Source of the DNA: Brachycybe producta
Lineage: Eukaryota; Arthropoda; Diplopoda; Playtdesmida; Andrognathidae
Length of the DNA: 64,000 bases
Reading direction: 5' to 3'
Assembly: GCA_036925085.1 (NCBI GenBank)
Contig: JAUPFP010000114.1
Location: forward strand, 186,001 to 250,000
This document shows positions 35,955 through 46,522 of this stretch, piece by piece. The notes under the pieces are model-generated. The model saw only the letters and a program-made list of their open reading frames with translations, was not told where the DNA came from and did not search any database. The position numbers and the translations under genes were made by a program. The number at the start of each line of letters is the position of its first letter. The first letter of the stretch is position 1.

Positions 35955-36210
35955 AGGTCAAAGGTGATCTACACTAAAGAACTACAAGGCACTCAGTGAC
36001 CTACACTTTAGAACTTTTTTCTATACGGTGATTAGGTGGGATTACGTTAAATTAAGCTTGTTGCAGGCGGTCTGGGGGGGGGGGGGGAGGAGAGCACAGC
36101 TCTCCAGAATGTAAAAAAAAAAGTGTAAGTCACTGATTGACTCTCACATAGTTCTTCTCAAAATAGTTATCTGAAAGTATAGGTCACCTAGTGACCTACG
36201 ACCTACTGTT
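35955..36210. mobile_element. Diverged copy of the 18524 element
   Basis: 'gtgacctacactttagaact', 'ggtgattaggtgggattacg', 'cggtctggggg' and 'ctctccagaatgtaaaaa', then 'aggtcacctagtgacctac', follow the order of the 172-bp element at 18524-18695 in reverse. It is longer and its ends are degraded. A poly-G tract lies at 36076-36088. Confidence 0.6.
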
Positions 36211-36561
36211 TAAACATTAGAAATTGTCTTTTGTCACAGCATTTAAATTGCAATTGAACAAAACTTTTAATATTGTCGGAATTTCTTTCAGCATTTACTC
36301 AAATTTAAAACATTTCTATTATTATTTTGAAATAATCAAGATAGTCGACTAATCTTATATATAAAACAAAGTCGATATTTCTTTGCACATCATAGGCTTT
36401 TAAACGGTGAGGGCTGGCGTCATGAAATTTGCACAGGTTATTCTTTCCGGAATTTCCGAGTTAATACAACTATTTTCAGCCCACTACGTCATTCCCTTCT
36501 CGAGTTTTACACGTGGTGCTTGTCTTCATATATAAGCAATGAGGATGGGACCTCGCAAGCT

Positions 36562-36655
36562 AAATATCGATAGTGATATCGAAGAGGTCACTATCGAGGA
36601 TTAAATATATCGAATATCGACATCGAAATATCGATATGTCGATACTATCGCTGGC
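36562..36655. repeat. TATCGATA word cluster inside the Helitron
   Basis: Dense ATATCGATA / CACTATCG words in both orientations, like the body of the hAT-like element at 7691. It may be a captured or inserted piece. Confidence 0.5.
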
Positions 36656-36667
36656 CGGGTAAGGATA

Positions 36668-36893
36668 AAAAGATGAACATGGTTTTAAGGGGGATGAACA
36701 TGGTTTTAAGGGGGATGAACATGGGCTTAAGGGGGATGAACATGGTTTTAGGGGGAATGAATATGGTTTTAAGGGGATGAACATGGTTTTAAGGGGGATG
36801 AACATGGTTTTAAGGGGATGCACATGGTTTTAGGGGGAATTAATATGGTTTTAAGGGGAATGAATATGGTTTTAAGGGGGATGAACATGGTTT
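36668..36893. repeat. ~21-bp minisatellite ATGAACATGGTTTTAAGGGG
   Basis: About eleven to thirteen slightly variable copies of ATGAACATGGTTTTAAGGGGG in tandem within the Helitron. The minus-strand 87-codon frame over it is a repeat translation. Confidence 0.92.
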
Positions 36894-36922
36894 TAGGTTA
36901 GGTTAGGGTTAGGTTTAGGTTA
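36893..36922 (+). repeat. Telomere-like TTAGG/TTAGGG stretch
   Basis: The minisatellite passes directly into TTAGG, TTAGG, TTAGGG, TTAGG, TTTAGG. It is short and imperfect, so it is an interstitial telomere-like sequence rather than a telomere. Confidence 0.7.
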
Positions 36923-36992
36923 TTCTTTGATCTTTTTCAGAGAAATTAATCTGCGATTTTAAAACCCGGGCAAACACGGTTATAAAAGCTAG

Positions 36993-37779
36993 TTATTATA
37001 TAAATTAAAAAAAATAGTTTAGATTAATTTCTTAATTCAATACAAAAAAAGTTTTTAACTTTTTAACTTTAGGACTATTGCAGGATTTTCTTAATCCCAA
37101 ATTCAAAACTGAAACTTGGTTATTAAAAGTAATTCATTCGACTTCTTGACTTCTTTGAGCAAGCACTTTCAACAGGAAACAATGTTATTTTTTGTCAAAA
37201 TATTTTATGTGCAAAAATTTCTTCTTGAATTTGTGCATAAATCAGTTTGCATCATTTGTTTCAAGTGTAAAATGAATACAATCTAGTTCAAAAGACATTT
37301 CGAGGTCAATCAAGTTGGCTCCCTCAGAGTTGGGGGGGGGGGGGGGGGGGCAAACGGACCCTAATCGTTAGTCCTGGTTAGTACGGCAACAATTTTTGTT
37401 AATGCTACTTCTGGTCAAACGTTATATAAATTTTATTCTGCTTTTATTATTGCTAAATGCATTTAAATATTAAACATGTTATACAGATTATTGTTAAAGA
37501 CAGACAAACAATGTGTCAAATTGAATTTATTTATTTAATATCTCTATATATTGAGTTAATATTTAAGTATATTTAATTTGTATTTCAGTATAAAGAGTTA
37601 GTGTAACAAAATATTGATTTAGTATTTAAATTTGTTCAGATATTAAGTAATAAATCCAATTTTGTTTTGTTCATGTCCTTAACTGGACTTTCCGTATATA
37701 ATTCAACTGGACACATTTAACTAGAATGCATTTAGATCAAGTGAAGACAAGGTATTACTTAGGCTACTATAATCTCGAC
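36993..37779. other. AT-rich stretch
   Basis: A G-run of about 20 lies at 37331-37350. No gene or clear repeat otherwise. Confidence 0.45.
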
Positions 37780-37857
37780 ATCAGCCACAGAACTGTAAGG
37801 CTTCATAGACAAAGTCACAAATGTTTTGTCTATGGAGCTTACAGTTCCATGGCTGAT
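37780..37857 (+). ncRNA. Pre-miRNA-like hairpin (candidate)
   Basis: Bases 37780-37813 pair with 37824-37857 over about 33 positions with three mismatches and one bulge, around a 10-base loop (GTCACAAATG). The core AACTGTAAG / CTTACAGTT and CATAGACAAA / TTTGTCTATG are perfectly paired. Pairing stops abruptly outside both arms. Length, loop size and mismatch pattern fit an animal miRNA precursor. I do not recognise a known miRNA in either arm. A small foldback transposon relic is the alternative. The opposite strand would fold equally. Confidence 0.4.
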
Positions 37858-38110
37858 TTCAAGAAGCTCTGTTGCAAGTTTCTTGTTTTCTTACCTTCCT
37901 TCCTCATTGTTGAGTCTTTTGCATACTCAGTAGGCCTAACACAGAAGTCAGAAAGATTATTATAGGACGTGCTTGTTTTTTGTTTTTTTGTGAGAGTGAA
38001 GTGTGTTGAGTTTTCCTTATGTATTTCAATTAGAATATAAAATCTTTATGGTGTAGGCATCAAATGTAACCAACCAGTCTTTACTGGAATAAAAAATGAT
38101 GGTATACAGG

Positions 38111-38236
38111 AGGTATATTTGAAAACTCCTGTTAAAATATATGGCGTTTGCAATAGCTGTGACGTCATATTCATACATGTTTATGAGTAGAGTGCAACAG
38201 CAGTATTCCTGCAGGAGTTTTCAAAATTACCCAACG
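38111..38236. repeat. Imperfect inverted repeat
   Basis: 'ggtatatttgaaaactcctg' is inverted as 'caggagttttcaaaattacc', about 100 bases apart. Probably a small degenerate element. Confidence 0.5.
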
Positions 38237-38499
38237 ACCAGTATATTAATTTTTATATTCTTGGAATTATTGGAAGTGAGATAAAAACGTCATGGGGTGT
38301 AAGCTTACAACTTACAAGATTTATTCAAATAATGTACAGCTAAACAAAAAATTAAAACTAAATTTCTAATCAAAATGCACCTTTGTGTAACCGTGACCTA
38401 TTGAACAGTTGTGTTCATCTTATGTTCATATTTTTAAAAAATAACCTTTTCATAAACCAACTTTTTTGGAGAGAAGTAAAAAGGTCTGCTAATGTCTAA

Positions 38500-38655
38500 A
38501 AACTGAACATTTTTAGACATTTAAAGACAGCCATAAAAAGTTTATTCTGAAAGATATATCAGCATGAAAATACCCTTAATTGGTTTAGTTATCATTCTTG
38601 TTTCTAAAACATTTTCTAGTTTGTATTAGTTTTGTTCTTGAAAGACGGAATAAAC
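38500..38655. repeat. Family B foldback, single arm
   Basis: 'ccataaaaagtttattctga', 'catgaaaatacccttaatt', 'attcttgtttctaaaacatt' and 'cttgaaagacggaataa' follow the right-arm order of the copy at 52775-53095. Confidence 0.6.
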
Positions 38656-39697
38656 CATCTCTAACAATACTTCTAATCATTAATGGCATCCACAGATGGT
38701 GGTCCAGTGTCTTATATTCTGGGATCATTTTTTATGGCTTTAGTGCAGCTAGTGTGTTTAGTGAATTTCATTTCTAGTTTTGTACTTCCAGCAACCAAGC
38801 TCTTCTACCAACAGTGCTGTAATGGAGGGGGGGGGGGATATATGGAGGTATATGGAATATGCTTACTTCACAATATTGAATTTATTAGTATACCTGCTTT
38901 TCTTCGTGAAAAAAACTGGATACACTGTATATGTGCTTAGTGATTTAGCTACAGGGGGGCACTTGTCTGACTAACCACCATCATCCTGTTTGGGTATTTG
39001 AGCAACGGTTTTTTTATCTTTGTCTCTGTATAGGTTAGAGATTACACTGTGGACTGTAGAGCAGTAATTTCAGCAAATAAAGTTTGGCCAGAAAATGCTG
39101 AATCTTAAGTTATCAATGTGGAAGTTACTGTAGACATATACTGTAAAGATTATTAAACATTGGATTTCTTTTTTTGTTTATCTCTTATTTGGTTTTGTAT
39201 CAGCAGCCCTATATTAAAAAAAAATTATAGTATACCTACTTGTTTTTTTTCTGCTATTACACCACTGACTACTAAGGTCGTACCATTGCAACATAAATAC
39301 TTAGATGGAGATTTTCAAATACACCCATAGGCCTACTTTGAAGTTTCTTTTTTTTTTAAAAAAAAAAGTCTGATAATAACTGACATTCTGTTTCGTCATT
39401 GTCTAAACACAAGTGGTCAATTTAATTAACATTTCCTGTCTTTAATTTTCCAACTATTTTTCTTGTGGCCCTCTTTGAATTTCCTTCTTTGAAATGTAGT
39501 ATATGTGGCCCATTTTTTCTCAAACGTTTGAGGGCGACTCCATATTTAGAGAGAGCAACTTATAGAATAAAGAAAGGAAGAAAAAAAAAGCTATATTCTA
39601 TATTTATTATAAAACTTCTAAACAGGACCTACAAGTAGAAATAATTTAAATAACTGGTTTACGTGTATTGAATTTGTAAATTAAGTTCCTATATTGA
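38656..39697. other. Gene-free stretch
   Basis: A G9 tract near 38825, poly-T and poly-A runs. Two overlapping frames of 85 and 64 codons (38683-38974) have no recognisable domain. Confidence 0.45.
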
Positions 39698-40074
39698 TGC
39701 CCGTATTCTTAATACAAATCTCTTCACCACAGATCAATAGATCATAGTTGTAGTGTGGAATATTTTTCACATTAAAATTCTAAATACATTGGATTTCAAT
39801 TTAAAATCTCTAGTATGACATTTGACCCCCAATGAGTTATCTAACAGTCACCGGTCGCTGACTTGACCTATAGTGGTGAAATGACCCTTATAATATCAAA
39901 ATGAGTAGGACAAAAAAAGCGGACATTGAGACACAGACTCTAAAGTGTTATGTAGGGCAGCATATAGCACAGATTTTTGTATCAAGCAGGTGTAATGCAG
40001 ATGCGCATGTTGTAAGAAAGCGTAGGTAGGACAGGACAGTAATTTCTCGCATAATAAGTACCTGCGCGAGGTTA

Positions 40075-40500
40075 AAGCGGCAGTCACACTAGGCTGGTTT
40101 ACAAGCCACTGGTTGCTGCTGGCTATTAGCAGCAACAGCAAGCAGCAGCTGCTTTGGGTTCACACTTGTCCAGTCACTGCTGGTATTAACAGTGCAAGTC
40201 ATCCAATCACCGTCTTGCAAAAACACTAACCAACCCAACCCAAGCAGTGGAGTTTCAACTACCACTAGTGCCACTACTAGCAACAAAAAGTTCACACTAG
40301 ATGGCAGCAGCAGGAAGGGAGTCACATGACCAGCTGGTAGCTGCTAAAGTTGGACATGTCCAACTTCACCAGTCGCTGTTAAAATCACTAGCCCGCTGGA
40401 GAAAGCAGCTGCTAGTAGCAGTTCAGACTATGCTGCTAGAGCGCTACAACCAGCCAGCAGCGACCAGCGGCTGGGAAACCAGCCTAGTGTGACTGCGGCA
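40075..40500. mobile_element. TTA-flanked MITE with CACACTAGGCTGG ends, copy 2 (nested)
   Basis: Nearly identical to the copy at 30588-31020 but in the opposite orientation. TTA lies at 40072-40074 and 40501-40503. Same GCTGCTGGCTGG-rich arms and GTTGGACATGTCCAAC centre. It interrupts the 39698-40976 element, so it is the younger insertion. Confidence 0.8.
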
Positions 40501-40700
40501 TTAGTGTTCGAGACACAGTTTCCTGTGAAGCGTGTTCACTGTGTAGGGGTATTTCATATACGACACTATATAATTTAGAACGTGAATTTCATTTAAAAAA
40601 TGAGCTGCTCAAGGACATTCTTCACACAGACACGCAGAACCACATTTCTCAATGTGAACTGCACTGCCCTGCACTGTGCTTGTGTCTCAAATAAGGCTTG

Positions 40701-40877
40701 TTACACGGTATAACTTATCCCAATTGAAGTGTCGATATATCCTCTTACCGCAGGCTCCACATCTAATGCATATAGGACCACACATCACAAGGCAATTTGA
40801 AAGTAAAAGGGTATGAGCCTGCTTAGGAGAGGACACTTAGAATCGACACTTCTAGCCGAATAAGTAGTGCCGTGTAA
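40701..40877. mobile_element. Family L inverted-repeat element (nested)
   Basis: 'ttacacggtataacttatcc', 'gaagtgtcgat' and 'gcaggctcc' on the left are mirrored by 'gagcctgcttaggagagga', 'atcgacacttct' and 'agtagtgccgtgtaa' on the right. A relative, split by a hAT element, is at 61805-62795. Confidence 0.65.
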
Positions 40878-41204
40878 TAGGCCTACATGTGCGATTAGAC
40901 TTAACAAAATTGTCGTGATTATGGAGTGGTTACATTTGTTTTTAATGAGTGTGAGGTAGCATTAAGAATACGGGCAGTAATTGTACGCCCCTTTTTACAA
41001 TGTCAGTATGCTGATTTCTGATAAATAATAATTATGATAAGTAATAATTATGATGGCGGTTTTTTGTGAAGTTTTTACTTCAGCTTATTGAACTCAAATG
41101 TTTCATTGAAATGTTGAAACTAGTTTTTTTAAAATTGTGGCTAAATATGCTCAGCATAAGTGAGTAGGCAAAATTTAGAGCAATCTGTGATATGAACCAC
41201 ACAA

Positions 41205-41452
41205 TTAAGGCAATAAACAAGTGGCAACATTTATGTTGAAAGAAGTTGCCATATTATGTAACATATAGTACCCACATGTTGCCACTTATTACTCAAAATG
41301 GAAACACGCAACAACAAAACGAGAAAATCCATGACAAGTAACAGAAACATTTAGCAATATTAATTGATCAACTAGAAGCAACTTTTGGTTCCAAAACCTA
41401 TATTGAAGGTCAAAATGTTGCCACTTGTTGCCTCTGTGTGGACATGGCTTAA
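41205..41452. mobile_element. TTAA-flanked element with GGCAACAAGTGGCAACAT ends
   Basis: TTAA at 41205-41208 and 41449-41452 bound an element whose left 'aataaacaagtggcaacatt' is inverted as 'aatgttgccacttgttgcc' on the right. Additional GTTGCCA words occur inside. No coding frame. Confidence 0.65.
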
Positions 41453-41504
41453 AGAACTTTAAATTATTTTTCAGTAACGTTACTTAAACTTACTTCTCTC
41501 CCAA

Positions 41505-41960
41505 AGTTGACCCAAAATGCATCACAAATTCAAGAAGGAGCCTTCGCCCTTGAAATTCAACTTGAACCCTCTGAGCAGGGTTAAAAAACATGGAAAAACC
41601 CTATTCAAAAAGTACTCAAAAGTCTTTTTTATACCTGCCTCCTCCTAAGAAGAAGCTCGTGATGTCATAGGGATCGCTATAAAATTTAGAATTGTCATTT
41701 TGTCTAATAAAGAAGGAGTAATAAAAGAAGCATTTTGTAAACCGTTGTAAAACGTTTGATATCTTCTTTTTTTCATCAGACTTAAATGACACAATCCTAA
41801 ATTGTTCGTTATTCCCTATGACGCCACAAGCTTCTTCTTAGGATGAGGCATTTAGTTTGAAAATTGTTCAAAGGGTACAATTTGAAGTTCAATGCCAAGT
41901 TTTCTTCAGTGTTTTTTTTAGTTCTCCCTAAACAACCTCTAAAAAGAGGAATTCCCAACA
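41505..41960. mobile_element. Family N copy split by a family M insertion
   Basis: 'aaattcaagaaggagcc', 'cttgaaattcaacttgaacc' and 'ctctgagcagggtt' on the left and 'aatttgaagttcaatgccaa' on the right match the two arms of the element at 31387-31584. The family M element (41636-41850) sits between them, so M inserted into N. Confidence 0.55.
41636..41850. mobile_element. Family M MITE, copy 1
   Basis: 'tgcctcctcctaagaagaag', 'ctcgtgatgtcataggg' and 'ttagaattgtcatt' are mirrored by 'aaatgacacaatcctaaatt', 'ccctatgacgccacaagctt' and 'cttcttaggatgaggc'. Arms of about 70 bp; no coding frame. Confidence 0.78.
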
Positions 41961-43674
41961 AGAATTTTTATTAGGACAATTTCTGCAATGTATGCAAACA
42001 AGGTTGAAATAACTTAAGTAGGATCTAAGTATGGAATCGTAATTCAGACCAGTGTCCACTTCAAATGACCAGTAAGAGAACAAATAGAAAATAAATGAAA
42101 CGTGGCTAATTGATCAGTAAAATTGATTGTGAAATTGTATTTCAACATGTATTGTGTCACTCTCAGTCTTTCTATTTGAGTGAGTTCTGAAAGTTTGAAA
42201 CATTTCTACTTTTAGCTACTGAAATATTGATGGATTCTATCAATATTTTTTTTGTTTAGGAAGAAAGTGATGTTACAATCCAATTTGACATATTGGAACA
42301 CTTGACTATGCAGTAGAGAGAGAGAAAGGTATGTGGCACTTTTGTAAGTTGGTAATGCAGTTTTATTTGCAATTTCTTTTAGATGTTTCTATTATTAGAA
42401 AGAAGAAACTACAGAGAAAAAGGTTACGTCTATAAATAAACACCTTTTTGTTTTGAACAATTTTTTAGAAGGACGAAGTTTTGATTGTTTTATTTCCCTT
42501 TTAGCTGTGGGACATTGGTTATAATTGAGAATATAGTAGATGATTTTGTAGAATTATTAAAAAATATATTTGTGTGCGATTATTATCAACACATTTTGTT
42601 TAGGTGATTTGTGTGAAGGACATTTTGTGGCTCTTTATTTAATTGTTGTTGTTGTTGTTGTTGTTATGGATTTGCCCGAACATTAATAACCTTGCTTGCA
42701 AGGCGAGTTGTAATTAGCAAGGTTTGAAAAAAATATTGCTGACAAATTAGCAACAAGTTGCATTGGAACCAGTAATATTCAGTTTATAGAATTAGGATAT
42801 TCTTTCGACTAGCAGTCACTAGCCTCCAAGCTAAAGGCTACGGAATTTTTAAATAGGTTGTGCCGAAGGCGCGAATACTGCTTTATCAAGCGAAAACAGC
42901 TGTAAAATTTCTTGAATAGAGGATAAGAGGGTGCTAATCGAAAGCATTTCTTTAAAATATACTGAGAAACAGGAGAGGACTGGGAGAAAGAAAAAAAAAA
43001 CGGCCAGAAAAAAAATTAATTTGGCCGCCTTACGGAAACTCCAAAAATATCTTTTAACTCCGCCACCTTTTTTTTTTCTCTCTCTCTAAATTTCAATAAA
43101 TTCTATTTTTATTTTTGTCCGAAATCAAAACACATGCATCAATTATTTTGCTATTTTCTAATAACTTTTATCGAGCGTAGCTAGTAACAGAATTTTTTAA
43201 AGTGCACGAAACCAGCGAAATTATTGTTTTATTTATTTTTTTAAAAAATATTTTTTTTCTAGGGATGGGATATTCAAATCCCGCCAATCTTGAAAAAGAT
43301 TCGAGATTCGAAAACTCGAATCTTCGCGCTTTTTTCGTCTTTCGAATCCTAACCTTAAAAAAACTGTAAAAAACTTTGGTAAAATTAGTTTTAACTCCAT
43401 TGACGTCCAATAGAAAGCATTGTTCACAAACAAACAAAAAACGGCGATTGTTGCAATTTCGGTGGTAACCGGATCACCAATGGATCACCTTATGGCCACC
43501 CTGAGTGCCACACTTGTTTTTTCATTATTAATAATTTAATATTTAATATTATTTCATTTATTTGTTCGTCTCAACACTAATTTTTTCCTACTTTCTTATC
43601 GTTAATTTCCACATAAAAATGTGTCACTTAGTTTTTCTGATATTTTCTACTGTTAAAAAATATTAGTTTTATAG
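41961..43674. other. Gene-free stretch
   Basis: A GTT microsatellite at about 42644-42665, a CTCT-rich patch near 43070-43087 and A/T-rich DNA. The two overlapping minus-strand frames at 43168-43437 have no recognised domain. Confidence 0.45.
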
Positions 43675-43827
43675 TTGCCTCACCATAAGAAAAAGCTTGT
43701 GACGACAGAGGGGTTGACCAAAAAAAATTAGGCTTGTGTCATGTTAGGCTGATAGAAAATTAATCACATAAAATGACACAATCCTAAAAAAATTTGTTAA
43801 CTCCTCTGACGTCTTACGGCGAGGCAA
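43675..43827. mobile_element. Family M MITE, copy 2
   Basis: 'ttgcctcaccataagaaaaa', 'gcttgtgacgacagagggg' and the inverted 'ctcctctgacgtcttacggc', 'gaggcaa' match the ends of copy 1. 'aatgacacaatcctaaa' is shared internally. Shorter (153 bp) than copy 1. Confidence 0.75.
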
Positions 43828-45519
43828 GTAAAAATAGCTACGCCACTGTTTCAGAATTACTGGTTTGGATATTTAAATGAAAAGATATTTGTAAATAAAT
43901 AAAATTCAATTGTTCACTCTTGGTGATACTCGGTCCCATCTCTTGTTTTAGTATTCTGGTGTTAGAAATAAAAAAATGACTGCTTTAGGACATTGTGAAC
44001 AATAAGTACGTTGATTTGTGACGTCAAATTTTTTTATTTTGAAAGTCAGAAAGTAGGCCTTATTTTAATATTTACAATAATTTTTTCTTCTTCTGAGGAC
44101 TGATAAAACCCGGTTTACACCGGAGGAATATCCTATGTTTTTTTATTGCTGGTTGGTTAATAAAAAAACAAACATGCACATTCATTAATTTATTCATTCA
44201 TTCATTCAGTTATGAAGATAGATTGTAGTTGGTAATAACGCCCTTCAAAATTGTAGGCTTCATTTGGAAAATCCTGCAAGAAATATTGTTTCTCCAGGAC
44301 ATATTATTGAAGGAGGTGATTTTAGACTTCCTGGATTTACTGCCAATCTGTTTGAAAATCACTTCAAAGACACAGCTGCATTATTTGTGTTTAAAAAAAA
44401 AACATACTCAGCAAGGAAGGAAGTATAAGGAGAAGCAGATGATTGGTAGGAGTGATTGGAATTAAATATTGGGCTGGCTGGCTGGCAATGCAGCGTGGGA
44501 ACTACACTCATGTTATTAATATGAACAGCCAATCTCCTGCGATAGGTTCGATGGTCGTAACACTACAAACATAATCAGTTTTTTTTTTCCAAACGAAGCT
44601 TTAAAATTCATTATTACGTCAATTGGCATTAATTTAATGGTCGACAAGCTTTGTTGCTTTGTTTCACTCAAAACATTGGCACGCGTTTACGCGCTATATG
44701 ACGCTGTGTTTTCAATGCTAATTGGTGGATCAACATTATTTTAGGGTACATTGTAGAATGCACAACACATGTGTAACAGCTTTACGACATTGTTCAGTCT
44801 GTTGAATGGTGTACGTCAGGCAGATGATGTCACTTGACTAGTATGTAAAGAGCTAAACAACAGACTGAACAATTGCATTTAGACGCACTATAAATGCGGC
44901 ATTAAAATTCGCTGCGTGGTGGCACAGAGCCAATGTGCCACTTTTAAAAGAGCCACAATATTCAGGTTCTGGTAAAAAGCTTGTGTTGTTTAAACTTGAA
45001 AGATAATATTTTGTGTTTTTGTAAAAATGTTAACTAGATTAAACAATCGTAGCATGCTGCATTAGCTGGATTAGGCCTACATTTCAGTTGCAGCCATGCA
45101 AGCAATGCAAAGCGATAACGCAGCCATGCAACAACAACAAAAAATGAGAAAAAGCCACGTAATAATACATCCAAATACTGTACTATTTTACTGTAAATTT
45201 AGAACAATTTGTTAATGATTTTTAAAGTGGCCACACGTTCGTTTGGTTTTGATCCACCCATGTATTAATGTGTCAAATTAGGATGAACGTTTTGCTGCAT
45301 GTATGTAACACGTCATTTAATGGGCACCGGGTGAATTTCAAATAAAATATTTATTTCGTATGGCGAGTTTTCATGCGCGATGTGGTCCACAAGATCACGT
45401 GTGGCGAACACTTCCCTTTCAGAGTTTTCTTTGATTTTGCGCCAGCGATAATTTTGATGTGGGCTGGGGGGGGGGAGGCCCGCCTTTTTTTACTACCTTA
45501 CAAGATAAGAAAAGGTTAC
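43828..45519. other. Mostly gene-free stretch
   Basis: Holds an ATTC microsatellite near 44186-44208, GGCT repeats near 44472-44487 and a 16-bp perfect inverted repeat (ATTGTTCAGTCTGTTG, 44789-44804 / 44868-44883). A poly-G tract is near 45466-45475. No supported gene. Confidence 0.45.
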
Positions 45520-45640
45520 CTGTGCTATTGTCATCACCATCATTTCCTGTGCCTTTTCCCCACAGTATGCTCTGTCGGCCTTATGGGTTCTATCTCTCCA
45601 CTCCTTTCGATTTTGTGCTAAACTCCCAGAGACCTGTGCT
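45520..45640 (-). pseudogene. LINE reverse-transcriptase ORF, extreme 3' remnant
   Basis: The minus-strand frame includes VSGSLAQNRKEWRDR, which matches the C-terminal block of the LINE remnant at 58475-59100 (VSGSLAQNRKDWREK) and the general LINE pattern LAQDR..WR. It is followed by a GATGGTGATGACAAT-type tail, as in the other copy. Only this 3' tip remains. Confidence 0.62.
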
Positions 45641-46522
45641 ATGCTGTGCAAATCCTTACGCGATGTGTGCTTTGTTTTGTTACTTTTGTACACAGCAGTA
45701 CCACACACACACACACACAGCTCAAAGCGCACCTTTAAGCATTGTTTCCACTTATACCTCCTGAGTCTGTATAAATAATGTACATGAAGTCTGCAACATG
45801 GTCATGACAACAAGAAGTTTTTTTTATTGTCAAAACCCTATGTTGGAGACATCTACATAGAATCCTGCATGAGTCATGAGTTTAAGTGAAAACAGTTAGT
45901 GGTTATATTTGCTCTATATATTATTAATATTAGCTGTCAAAGCTGTAAAGTGAAACTTTTTTTGAGTGTCACTTCCAGTTTAAGGTTCACGTTTTGTTTA
46001 CTGAGAAAATTGACTTGTTTGTAGCTTAATTATAACGTCGTTTAATAGATGACCCATGACACGTACATACATAATTTTGTGTAAGTTATTCATAATATGT
46101 TCTCATGTTGAGTAATGGTGACACTGGCAGTTATACGTTTTATTTGGATGTCCTTTCTACTAAGGGGGGAGTCAGTGTCAGTTTCAGTGTCAGTCATCGA
46201 AATCTCGGGGGGGGGGCGGGGGGGCAGCAAAACTTTAAACATTCACTTTCCTCAATTTTTTTTGTCATGAAATCTTCTGGAAACAATTTAAGAAAGCATG
46301 ATTGTAATTTTCTTTCAATATCAAATCCATATTATTTTGATTCGTTTTCGTGGGGCCCCTACAAGGCGTGTGAGGCCCCTAGACAGGTGCCTACTCAGCC
46401 TATTTGGTAATCAGGCACTGAAGGGAAGAATTACACATGTTGAAAAACCAGCAGAAAATAAAAAAAAATCAGATAAGTTCTAGAGTCCCTTTGCACTGAT
46501 CAAAAGAATTATGACGCTTCTG
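45641..46522. other. Gene-free stretch
   Basis: A (CA)n tract at about 45702-45719, a G-rich patch at 46205-46225 and GGGGCCCC words near 46350-46385 that resemble hAT ends without a matching partner. No supported gene. Confidence 0.4.

Larger units (their letters stand above)
36353..36992 (+). mobile_element. Complete short Helitron (non-autonomous)
   Basis: It starts with TCTTATATATAAAACAAAGT after host A (36352) and ends with CCCGGGCAAACACGGTTATA, AAAGCTAG, then host T (36993). The AACC(C)G / CGGTT stem lies about 10 bases before CTAG. TC and CTAG termini, the 3' hairpin and A-T insertion are all met, so this is a full element of 640 bp. It is a different family from the one at 1-176. No helicase frame. 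It contains a TATCGATA cluster, a minisatellite and a telomere-like stretch. Confidence 0.82.
39698..40976. mobile_element. 1.28-kb element with TGCCCGTATTCTTAAT ends
   Basis: TGCCCGTATTCTTAATAC at 39698 is inverted at 40976 (TGCCCGTATTCTTAATGC). The interior is GC-richer than its surroundings and carries two other inverted-repeat elements (40075-40500 and 40701-40877). No transposase frame was found. The size suggests a decayed larger transposon with later insertions. The ends resemble those of the foldback at 12250. Confidence 0.55.
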
